Assembly (NCBI GenBank): GCA_964444885.1
Contig: CAYUIZ010000116.1
Coordinates: 1-9,119 of the forward strand
Origin: CAYRGQ01 sp964444885
Lineage (GTDB): Bacteria > Bacteroidota > Bacteroidia > Sphingobacteriales > Sphingobacteriaceae
Direction of reading: 5' to 3'
Length of the DNA stretch: 9,119 nt
A model generated the notes under the pieces. The model saw only the letters and a list, made by a program, of their open reading frames with translations, did no database searches and was not told where the DNA came from. Position numbers and translations under genes: made by a program. Every line of letters begins with the position of its first letter. Position 1 is the first letter of the stretch. This document shows positions 1 to 5,410 of the stretch, piece after piece.

Positions 1-3
1 AGC

Positions 4-1185
4 CTACTGCAATTTCTGGTGCGTTTTCCACCACAGGTCGGGCATTTCCCCAGCCACTGCCTGCTGGTAATCCTCATAGCGGCAGGGGACGAGGTAATAG
101 CGCTCGTTGACGGATTTTGACCCGAAGTAGGGGACCTGCATCCACCAGCGGTCGGATTTCTTGCTCTTGATGAAAACCAGTTCGTAAGCATCGCCTTCCA
201 ACGCCGTACGGTAGGTGATGTATGAGGATTTCGGGATTGGGGGCGCATCGTTTTTGCGGCTGTAATACCCGTCGACGAAGCACCACACCATCTGCGCGAC
301 GAGCTGGGCGGTTAGTTCGTGGTTGTCAAGCTGCGGATTGTATTCGTAGAAGCCGATCGAGGTCAGCTTGTCGCTGATGCCAGCATACCGGCACAACTGG
401 CACGCATCGTCGCCGTACAGGCCGTTGGGTGAGGCATTGGCATTGCCCGGCGCATCCGCAGCACGAATCGCCCCGATATCGAAACTAACGAGATCTGCCG
501 CGCGAATCAACGGTTCGGCGTGGTCAATCTTCCCCGTCATCATGCCCAGCCGTAGGGTGTTGAAGTAGAGCTTGTCGTACATGTTGATGGCTTCCGGACT
601 GGCAAAATACGATTGGTACGCCAAGTTGCTCAAGCAAAACAAGTAGTCGGGCTCGTGCAGGATGATATGGTTCAGGAAGGTCTGGGAAGTCAGCGGTGCG
701 GATTCCGTGTTTTGCTGGTCAATGTCAATGCCGGGGTCAATAATGGCGACTTCGACCTTCTGTTCCAGCTTTTCGTAGGCCGCGTACTGGGCGTAGGTCA
801 GGTCTTGTCCGCCGCCTAGAATAACGGGGATAATACCGGCTTTCATCAATTCCTCACACACGGTCTTGACGGCCACGTGGGTATCCTTGACGGTGCTGCC
901 CGCCAAAATATTCCCTAAGTCAGCAAGCTTAACCCGATAATCACCATGGTAGAGTTGGTAGAAGTGCTTGCGGATAACGTCCGGTCCGGCGGCGGTTCCG
1001 GTGTTGCCGATGGCCTGCCGGTCTTCCAGCACGCCGAAAATGGCGATGTGGGGCGTATTTTCTTCCAAATCGGGGAACCGCTCAGCGTAGATGTCCACCA
1101 CCTCACCCATCTGGGTGTTGAAAAACCCGGATTCGGGTTCAAAATCACTAAGCCTGACCGGCGAGAAGAAATCTGACAATGACAT
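4..1185 (-). CDS. Arginase/formimidoylglutamase-fold protein with degenerate metal site
   Basis: A 393-residue protein with the arginase/agmatinase/formimidoylglutamase (ureohydrolase) fold. Family landmarks are recognisable but altered. The GGxHD motif reads GGGQD (residues 124-128), the DAHxD motif reads DPGID (150-154), and the SxDxD motif reads SFDIG (234-238). Of the six Mn ligands of classical arginases, both His positions (Q127, G152) and the last Asp (G238) are therefore replaced; D150, D154 and D236 remain. The stretch around 246-268 (APGNANASPNG, then DDACQLCRYAG) and the C-terminal part (SDRWWMQVPY, MPDLWWKTHQ) match, from memory, a Bacteroidota family usually annotated as formimidoylglutamase. 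The reading frame is complete and intact, so this is not a decayed pseudogene. It starts with ATG at 1185 and its TAG ends 3 bases inside the window edge. It is divergent from the SDR gene. Family assignment is firm; hydrolase activity is doubtful. No signal peptide is visible, so it is probably cytoplasmic. Confidence 0.88.
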   Translation of the reverse strand: MSLSDFFSPVRLSDFEPESGFFNTQMGEVVDIYAERFPDLEENTPHIAIFGVLEDRQAIGNTGTAAGPDVIRKHFYQLYHGDYRVKLADLGNILAGSTVKDTHVAVKTVCEELMKAGIIPVILGGGQDLTYAQYAAYEKLEQKVEVAIIDPGIDIDQQNTESAPLTSQTFLNHIILHEPDYLFCLSNLAYQSYFASPEAINMYDKLYFNTLRLGMMTGKIDHAEPLIRAADLVSFDIGAIRAADAPGNANASPNGLYGDDACQLCRYAGISDKLTSIGFYEYNPQLDNHELTAQLVAQMVWCFVDGYYSRKNDAPPIPKSSYITYRTALEGDAYELVFIKSKKSDRWWMQVPYFGSKSVNERYYLVPCRYEDYQQAVAGEMPDLWWKTHQKLQ

Positions 1186-1244
1186 GTACGTTGAATATTA
1201 GCGCGTTGAGCCTGCTGGCCAGACTGTCTTGGACCAGCGTCCCG

Positions 1245-1252
1245 CAAACTTA
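1245..1252 (-). promoter_or_regulatory. Candidate -7 box for the arginase-like gene
   Basis: Read on the minus strand this is TAAGTTTG, an exact match to the Bacteroidota -7 consensus TAnnTTTG. It lies about 60 bases upstream of the ATG, implying a leader of roughly 50 bases. No good -33 TTTG is seen at the usual spacing, so the call rests on the -7 element alone. Confidence 0.33.
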
Positions 1253-1483
1253 CGCAAAAGCCCTTGTATTGGAAGACGAGCCTTTCAAAAAACACTTCCT
1301 TCGGCGCGACAACGCTTCAGGACGGGGCGGTTGCATTGGTCTGTCAGCGCGTGGATATTCCCTCAATCCGGGTACTCGGGGACGTGAGGCTACGGCTGCG
1401 GAGCACCCTGCTTGCCCGTCTTTGCCCCCATCGTCCGCTACCCGTTGGCCGGAATTCCAGAGCCATCTCGCCAAAGCGAAATT

Positions 1484-1517
1484 TTTGCCCATATATCGGT
1501 TATTTGCCTTATTTTTG
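1484..1517 (+). promoter_or_regulatory. Candidate Bacteroidota promoter for the SDR-serB pair
   Basis: TTTG at 1484-1487 and TATTTTTG (matching TAnnTTTG) at 1510-1517 are separated by 22 bases, at the long end of the spacing seen for the Bacteroidota primary sigma factor. Transcription would start near 1524, giving a leader of about 25 bases before the GTG at 1550. The position fits well; short AT-rich motifs also arise by chance. Confidence 0.45.
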
Positions 1518-1549
1518 GGCGCATCCAACGCACCAACGGAATATAAGCA

Positions 1550-2539
1550 GTGATTTTAGTAACAGGCGGAACAGGTTTTCTCGGGTCCACGTTGATCAAG
1601 CAATTGATCAGTGCCGGGCATCCCGTCCGTGCTACCAAGCGCGCGTCTTCGACGATACCCGAGTCCCTAGCGGTGCCTAGCGCGTTGTTGGAATGGGTGG
1701 ATGCGGATATCACCGACTATTTCGCCCTTGTGGACGCCTGTCAGGGTGTGAACCAACTGTACCATTGCGCGGCAATGGTGTCTTACCAAACCGCCGACAA
1801 GCAAGCGATGATACGCACCAATGTGGAGGGAACGGCCCATGTCGTGAACATTGCATTAGACGAGAATATACGCTTGGTGCATGTGAGCTCGATCACGGCG
1901 TTGGGCGAACCCAAGCCCGGGCAAGATACCACAGAAGAAGACTGGTGGGAATACGACCGGCAGAAATCCGGCTATTCGATCGCCAAGCACGATGCCGAAA
2001 TGGAGGTATGGCGGGGCGTCGCCGAAGGGCTCGACGCCGTTATCGTCAATCCCTCGCTAATCATCGGTGCGGCGGCCGGCGACAAAGGGAGCGGCTCCGT
2101 TTTTTCGCTGGTACACCGCGGCCTCAAGTTTTACGCTACCGGATCGGTGGGGTTGGTGGATGTGGAAGATGTGGCCAAGGCGATGGTTTTGCTCATGGAT
2201 GACCGCTCCATATCCGGCGAGCGCTTTATCGTGAGCAATGAAAACAAAACTCACCAAGCGTTGCTTGCGGCTTATAGCAGCCTCATCGACCGCCCCGCCC
2301 CAACCATCAAGGCTACGCGGGCAATGCTGGGCCTGGCCTGGCGTGGCGCCTGGGTGGCTTCGCTTTTTTCCGGCAAGCCGCCGCTCCTCACCAGAGAGTC
2401 TGTCCGGGCTTCGGCCCGAAAGCTTCGCTTTTCGAACCGCAAACTCCAAGCCGCCATCGGCATGGAATTTACCCCTTTAGAACACACGCTGCGCAGGATT
2501 AGCCTCGCGCTCACTTTGAACGAAAACAAACGTGGATAA
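1550..2539 (+). CDS. NAD(P)-dependent epimerase/dehydratase-family SDR
   Basis: A 329-residue extended short-chain dehydrogenase/reductase. The N-terminus is the Rossmann dinucleotide-binding motif TGGTGFLG (G6, G9, G12), followed by an acidic DAD at 51-53 of the type that contacts the adenine. The catalytic set is present: Ser113/Ser114 in VSSITALGE and the YxxxK pair Y142/K146 in GYSIAKHDAE. NPSLIIG at about 167-173 is the usual substrate-side motif after it. The C-terminal third is variable and binds substrate in this superfamily, so the substrate cannot be read from sequence; the closest general look is dihydroflavonol 4-reductase/NAD-dependent epimerase. Start is GTG at 1550, which puts the Rossmann strand at residue 2 as expected; no earlier start is needed. 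Its last 8 bases overlap the start of the phosphatase gene, implying co-transcription. Probably cytoplasmic. Confidence 0.88.
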   Translation: MILVTGGTGFLGSTLIKQLISAGHPVRATKRASSTIPESLAVPSALLEWVDADITDYFALVDACQGVNQLYHCAAMVSYQTADKQAMIRTNVEGTAHVVNIALDENIRLVHVSSITALGEPKPGQDTTEEDWWEYDRQKSGYSIAKHDAEMEVWRGVAEGLDAVIVNPSLIIGAAAGDKGSGSVFSLVHRGLKFYATGSVGLVDVEDVAKAMVLLMDDRSISGERFIVSNENKTHQALLAAYSSLIDRPAPTIKATRAMLGLAWRGAWVASLFSGKPPLLTRESVRASARKLRFSNRKLQAAIGMEFTPLEHTLRRISLALTLNENKRG

Positions 2540-3824
2540 CTACTATATCATCGATTTTGACAGTACCTTCACCCAAGTGGAGGCCTTGGACGAACTGGCA
2601 CGCATTTCTTTGGAAAACCACCCGGCAAAAAGCCTGGTGTACGAGGAAATCGAACGGCTGACCAATCTGGCCATGGACGGCAAACTCTCGTTTCGCGAGA
2701 GCCTCTCGGCACGGGTCAAGCTATTGTCGGCCAACCGCGACCACTTAGCTAAACTGGTGTGGGTGCTCAAAAAGAAAGTGTCACTTTCCTTCTCGCGCAA
2801 CAGGGAATTCTTTATCAAGAATGCAGACAGCGTGCTCATCGTGTCGGGCGGCTTCAAGGAATTCATCACGCCTGTGGTCATTCCCTACCACATCAAACGG
2901 GAGAATATCTACGCCAACACCTTTCTCTTTGACGAGAGCGGCAATATCATCGGCTATGATGACACCAATCCCCTGTCTGAGGAAGGCGGCAAAGTCAAGC
3001 TGTTGCGCCAACTGCAGTTGCCGGGCCGTATCTATGGCATTGGCGACGGGTATTCGGATTTCCAGCTCAAGGAGTCAGGGCTGATTGAGCGATTCTTCGC
3101 CTTTACCGAAAATATTGAGCGCAAAAGCGTGTTGGAGAAAGCAGACCACGTGACGCCTAGCTTTGATGAGTTTCTTTATGTCAACGACCTGCCGCGGGCG
3201 ATATCCTATCCTAAAAACCGGATCCTTTGCCTTATCGTGGGCGATGTACCCGATGTGGCCGTCGCCTTGCTCCAGCGCGAAGGGTTTTCGGTCCGCGTCA
3301 AGGACACCTTTGAAGATAAGTACACGCGCGACGTAGGCATGCTCTTGCTGGGCAATGGCGTGGTGCTGGACAAGGAACAGTTGCGGCAGGCGGACAAGCT
3401 AAAAACCATCGGCTACCTTGGCGACAGCAAAAGCTTTGTCGACCGCGACCTGACCAACGAGAAGGGCATCGTGGTATTTGACGATAAGAAAGGCAAGAAA
3501 CGCAACGCCGAGTTTATCCCCCGCCGTATGGCCGAGTTTATCAACAAAGGCGACACGTATATGAGCCGCAATTTCCCCAACCTGATCCTACCCAAGGTAT
3601 ACAAGGCGCACCGCCTGATCCATATCCACAAGAACGTGCCGGGCATCATGGCCCAAATCAACAAGGTGTTTGCCGAGAACGAGATCAATATCGTCTCCCA
3701 ATTTTTGGTAACGCGCCATGGTATTGGCTATGCAGTCACCGACGTGGAAACCACCTACGGTCGCCAACTGATTAAACAGCTTCGACAGATTGAAAACACG
3801 ATCAAGTTTAGGTTGCTGTATTGA
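2532..3824 (+). CDS. serB: Phosphoserine phosphatase (HAD-IB) with remnant SerA region and ACT domain
   Basis: A 430-residue protein. Residues 1-220 are a complete HAD-IB phosphatase: motif I DFDST (nucleophile D8, acid/base D10), motif II SGG at 105-107, motif III K154, and motif IV GDGYSD at 171-176. This fits phosphoserine to serine plus phosphate, the last step of serine biosynthesis. Residues 226-318 resemble the first part of the substrate domain of D-3-phosphoglycerate dehydrogenase (NRILCLIVGDVPD, and NEKGIVVFDD at 309-318). The sequence then passes within a few residues to the segment that normally follows the catalytic domain (MAEFINKGDTYMSRNFPNLI). The NAD-binding Rossmann domain and the catalytic Arg/Glu/His of SerA are absent. 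Residues about 360-430 are an ACT domain (HRLIHIHKNVPGIMAQINKV), usually an amino-acid sensor. Start is GTG at 2532, overlapping the SDR stop by 8 bp. HAD and ACT calls are firm; the remnant interpretation comes from remembered longer homologues. Confidence 0.85.
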   Translation: MDNYYIIDFDSTFTQVEALDELARISLENHPAKSLVYEEIERLTNLAMDGKLSFRESLSARVKLLSANRDHLAKLVWVLKKKVSLSFSRNREFFIKNADSVLIVSGGFKEFITPVVIPYHIKRENIYANTFLFDESGNIIGYDDTNPLSEEGGKVKLLRQLQLPGRIYGIGDGYSDFQLKESGLIERFFAFTENIERKSVLEKADHVTPSFDEFLYVNDLPRAISYPKNRILCLIVGDVPDVAVALLQREGFSVRVKDTFEDKYTRDVGMLLLGNGVVLDKEQLRQADKLKTIGYLGDSKSFVDRDLTNEKGIVVFDDKKGKKRNAEFIPRRMAEFINKGDTYMSRNFPNLILPKVYKAHRLIHIHKNVPGIMAQINKVFAENEINIVSQFLVTRHGIGYAVTDVETTYGRQLIKQLRQIENTIKFRLLY

Positions 3825-3891
3825 TTCGAGGTATCGAAAGCCGGAAATCCATCATTTTTATCATTTCGAGAACAGCAGGAGTCGCTAATTG

Positions 3892-3996
3892 TCAGTATTT
3901 TAGTTTTCTCAACGTTGCTTCGTCGCGTTTGAAATGCTGCTTTTGATACCGCCTCTTTTCGTTGCGGCGGATCTTTCGTTTCCCTTTTGTATCCAT
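3892..3996 (-). CDS. Possible 34-residue, highly basic small protein
   Basis: An ATG-started frame of 34 codons on the minus strand, ending in TGA. It begins MDTKGKRKIRRNEKRRYQ and ends in ATLRKLKY. It has 8 Lys and 7 Arg against 4 acidic residues, with no hydrophobic segment, resembling a nucleic-acid- or ribosome-associated small protein rather than a membrane peptide. The coding strand is purine-rich, as usual for mRNA, and the ATG is preceded by an A-rich leader typical of Bacteroidota genes. I do not recognise the family. It is convergent with serB and divergent from the WG-repeat gene. A frame of this length can arise by chance, and the opposite strand also has a 39-codon frame across the region. 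Treat as hypothetical. Confidence 0.35.
   Translation of the reverse strand: MDTKGKRKIRRNEKRRYQKQHFKRDEATLRKLKY
3945..3973 (+). terminator. Possible terminator hairpin downstream of serB
   Basis: GAT plus CCGCC (3945-3947 and 3949-3953, one bulged A) pairs with GGCGGATC-side bases 3966-3973 around a 12-base loop. It is followed by an interrupted T-rich tail (TTTCGTTTCCCTTTTG). It lies 120 bases after the serB stop and inside the possible small minus-strand ORF, so the dyad may simply reflect Arg codons there. Confidence 0.3.
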
Positions 3997-4126
3997 TCGC
4001 TGGACCGATTGTTTATTTTTTTCTATTTTCGTTTCAGAAAACCAAGCCGATAGGCGGCGTGGCGCGAGCCTTCAATCCGGAACGAGCCCACCTCCGAAAC
4101 CTAAAGCGCATTTTTCACCATAACCA

Positions 4127-5170
4127 ATGAAAAATAAAGCACTATATGGCTACATCGACACGCGTGGTGAGTTGATCATCGCGAGGCGGTACCGGATTGC
4201 CGAGCCTTTTTGCGAAGGTGTCGCTGTAGTAGCCGCTGACGGACAGTACGGGCTTATTGATCGCTGGGGCACGACGGCGGTGCCCTTGCGGTATGAGGGC
4301 GCGCGAAGCATGTCGTCGGGGCTGGCCGCGGTGCGTCGTGGTGATGAATGGGGATTTGTCGACGCGCTTGGCAACGAATGCATCCCGCCCCAGTTTGAAG
4401 ACGTCGGCGAGTTTGCCGATGACTTGGCCCCGGTTAGCATCGAGGGGCTGTGGGGGTACGTGGATCGCGGCGGCATATTGCGCATTCCATGTCGCTACCA
4501 GCATGCGTTTTCTTTTGAACAAGGGATGGCAATGGTGTCCTACCGCAATATGTGGGGGTTTGTGGATCGCTCCGGTGAGGAAACCATCCTCCCAAGCTAT
4601 GAAAACGTGCTTCCTTTCGTGAAAGATCTGGCGCCGGTAGCCGTGGGAGGCTGTTGGGGTTGCATAGACCGAAGCGGGTCTATGGTTGTGTTGCCGCAGT
4701 ATGACGACATCGGTTTGTATTCGGAAGGATTGCTGGCCGTTTCCAAAAACGAGCGCTGGGGATGCATAGACCGGTATGGCAATGAAGTCATCCCGTTTCG
4801 TCATGAAGAGGAGTTGCTGTTTCGCGACGGGCTGGCCGTTGTGCAGCAGGCGGGCCGTTATGGGTTTTTACGCCCTGACGATACGTGGGCCGTTGCACCG
4901 GCGTTTGACTATGCGTCGCACTTTGAACACGGTCTTTCGCTCGTGGAGCGCGCCGGGCGGTGGGGCTTTGCCGACCGGGAGGGTACTGCCGCCGTGCCCA
5001 TCGAGTACGAAGACGGCCATGGTTTTGACGAAAGTCTGGCCACGGTAAAACGAGGTAACAGGTGGGGGTGCATCGATAAGACGGGACAAACTTGCGTGCC
5101 GTTTGTCTATGACAAGCCCGTCTTTTTTAGCGAAGGCCGTGCCCGCGTGTCCGGATTCGACGGCGCGTAG
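4127..5170 (+). CDS. WG-repeat protein, ten tandem 34-residue repeats
   Basis: A 347-residue protein that, after MKNKAL, is made entirely of WG repeats (WG-containing beta repeat family). Each unit is exactly 34 residues and follows the pattern [W/Y]G-x-[I/V]D-x-x-G, then a strand ending in P-x-[Y/F], then an aromatic/acidic turn and a [G/D]L-[A/S]-x-V strand. Ten units run from residue 7 to 346 with one extra Ala. Seven of the ten begin with WG; units 1, 2 and 8 begin with YG. Unit 8 is the most divergent (YGFLRPDDTW, lacking the ID-x-x-G core). There is no signal peptide, lipobox or membrane segment, so the protein looks cytoplasmic. An in-frame TAA lies at 4121-4123, so ATG 4127 is the first possible start. 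Molecular function of WG repeats is not established; a repetitive beta structure, probably for binding, is an inference. It is flanked by intergenic gaps on both sides, so it is probably monocistronic. Confidence 0.9.
   Translation: MKNKALYGYIDTRGELIIARRYRIAEPFCEGVAVVAADGQYGLIDRWGTTAVPLRYEGARSMSSGLAAVRRGDEWGFVDALGNECIPPQFEDVGEFADDLAPVSIEGLWGYVDRGGILRIPCRYQHAFSFEQGMAMVSYRNMWGFVDRSGEETILPSYENVLPFVKDLAPVAVGGCWGCIDRSGSMVVLPQYDDIGLYSEGLLAVSKNERWGCIDRYGNEVIPFRHEEELLFRDGLAVVQQAGRYGFLRPDDTWAVAPAFDYASHFEHGLSLVERAGRWGFADREGTAAVPIEYEDGHGFDESLATVKRGNRWGCIDKTGQTCVPFVYDKPVFFSEGRARVSGFDGA
4145..5164 (+). repeat. Ten in-phase 102-bp coding repeats (WG units)
   Basis: Units start at 4145, 4247, 4349, 4451, 4553, 4655, 4757, 4859, 4961 and 5063, each exactly 102 bp. 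The DNA copies have diverged strongly while length is fixed, so this is an old protein repeat rather than a recent tandem expansion. The best conserved DNA is around the TGGGG(G/T)-like Trp-Gly codons. Confidence 0.9.
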
Positions 5171-5230
5171 GATACGCCAAGCGGGAGACTTCCGAAAGAG
5201 ATAGGTTTTTTTACTTCGTCGGGGGTGCAG

Positions 5231-5254
5231 GCAGCCGCCGAAGCGTGCTTTTTT
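5231..5254 (+). terminator. Possible terminator after the WG-repeat gene
   Basis: GCA (5231-5233) pairs with TGC (5246-5248), and CGC (5236-5238) with GCG (5243-5245), around a CGAA tetraloop with a 2-base bulge. Six T residues follow at 5249-5254. The stem is short and bulged, but the tetraloop and T tract in the right place make an intrinsic terminator possible. Confidence 0.3.
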
Positions 5255-5272
5255 CAGCATCCGCGGAGGTGT

Positions 5273-5303
5273 TGTCTGGCCGTCCCGAATCGTGCGGCCG
5301 ACA
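5273..5303. repeat. Inverted repeat (bulged 9-bp stem) upstream of sdhC
   Basis: TGTC (5273-5276) and GGCCG (5278-5282) pair with CGGCC (5295-5299) and GACA (5300-5303), with T5277 bulged and a 12-base loop. There is no T tract after it, so it is not a standard terminator. It lies 2 bases before the 7-1-7 palindrome. Confidence 0.35.
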
Positions 5304-5305
5304 GC

Positions 5306-5320
5306 TTAGAACTGTTCTAA
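5306..5320. promoter_or_regulatory. Perfect 7-1-7 palindrome, candidate operator for sdhCAB
   Basis: TTAGAACTGTTCTAA is a perfect dyad with 7-base arms and a single central base, and symmetry stops at the next flanking pair. The 7-1-7 geometry is that of Fur-family operators, and it matches the PerR box TTATAATnATTATAA at 5 of 7 positions per arm. It lies 90 bases upstream of the sdhC ATG and about 48 bases upstream of the candidate -7 box. The regulator is not identified; Fur/PerR-type is an inference from geometry. Confidence 0.45.
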
Positions 5321-5356
5321 ATTGCTTATTTTCCTTGCTTCATAACCACCTATATT

Positions 5357-5374
5357 AAATCTATTGGTAGATTT
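5357..5374. promoter_or_regulatory. Palindrome overlapping the sdhC -7 box
   Basis: AAATCTA (5357-5363) and TAGATTT (5368-5374) are perfect inverted 7-mers separated by TTGG. A second dyad, TTGGTA (5364-5369) with TACCAA (5378-5383), overlaps it. A protein bound here would cover the proposed -7 element and transcription start, as expected for a repressor site. Confidence 0.35.
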
Positions 5375-5375
5375 G
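5368..5375 (+). promoter_or_regulatory. Candidate -7 box for the sdhCAB operon
   Basis: TAGATTTG is an exact match to TAnnTTTG, 35 bases before the sdhC ATG, implying a leader near 28 bases. No good -33 element is at the standard spacing, which would suit an activator-dependent promoter or a false match. It overlaps the right arm of the palindrome AAATCTA-TTGG-TAGATTT at 5357-5374. Confidence 0.42.
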
Positions 5376-5410
5376 CTTACCAAAAATCACGAAAATAATC
5401 TATTACGACA

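Larger units (their letters stand above)
1186..1549. other. Divergent intergenic region, no convincing gene
   Basis: This 364-base gap separates the minus-strand arginase-like gene from the plus-strand SDR gene, so it must hold both promoters. Open frames cross it on both strands, but their translations look like low-complexity, Arg/Pro/Ser-rich noise with no recognisable motif, so I call no protein. The middle (about 1290-1440) is more GC-rich than the flanks and has some nested dyad symmetry. I looked for tRNA, tmRNA and SRP-RNA hallmarks and found none. The AT-rich edge at 1480-1549 carries the likely SDR promoter. Confidence 0.7.
3825..4126. other. Intergenic region between serB and the WG-repeat gene
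   Basis: A 302-base region whose plus strand is rich in pyrimidines. It contains a possible small minus-strand gene (3892-3996) and a hairpin that could end serB transcription (3945-3973). A short 5-bp dyad, TTCGA-GGTA-TCGAA, lies immediately after the serB stop at 3825-3838. I found no convincing TAnnTTTG box for the WG-repeat gene; the closest is TATTTTCG at 4024-4031, with one mismatch and no properly spaced -33. Confidence 0.6.

Noticed and set aside
1250..1528. 92-codon minus-strand open frame in the divergent intergenic region
   Set aside because: The translation has no domain-like pattern, is Arg/Pro/Ser-rich, and would cover both proposed promoters. Other frames in the same GC-rich block are equally open.
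3934..4053. 39-codon plus-strand frame (MLLLIPPLFVAADLSF...) antisense to the small basic ORF
   Set aside because: It is the pyrimidine-rich mirror of the minus-strand frame. Phe/Leu richness is what T-rich DNA gives by chance, and there is no better start or leader signal.
4145..5164. Recent tandem duplication or phase-variable repeat array
   Set aside because: The 102-bp DNA units are too diverged from each other for slippage or recombination; only the protein pattern and length are conserved.
5206..5212. T7 run 36 bases after the WG-repeat stop codon
   Set aside because: No adequate stem sits directly upstream; the nearest dyad (GCGTA-GGA-TACGC) overlaps the stop codon about 30 bases away.
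5306..5320. LexA/SOS-box reading of TTAGAACTGTTCTAA
   Set aside because: The Gram-positive-type LexA box needs GAAC-N4-GTTC, but the half-sites here are separated by a single base.
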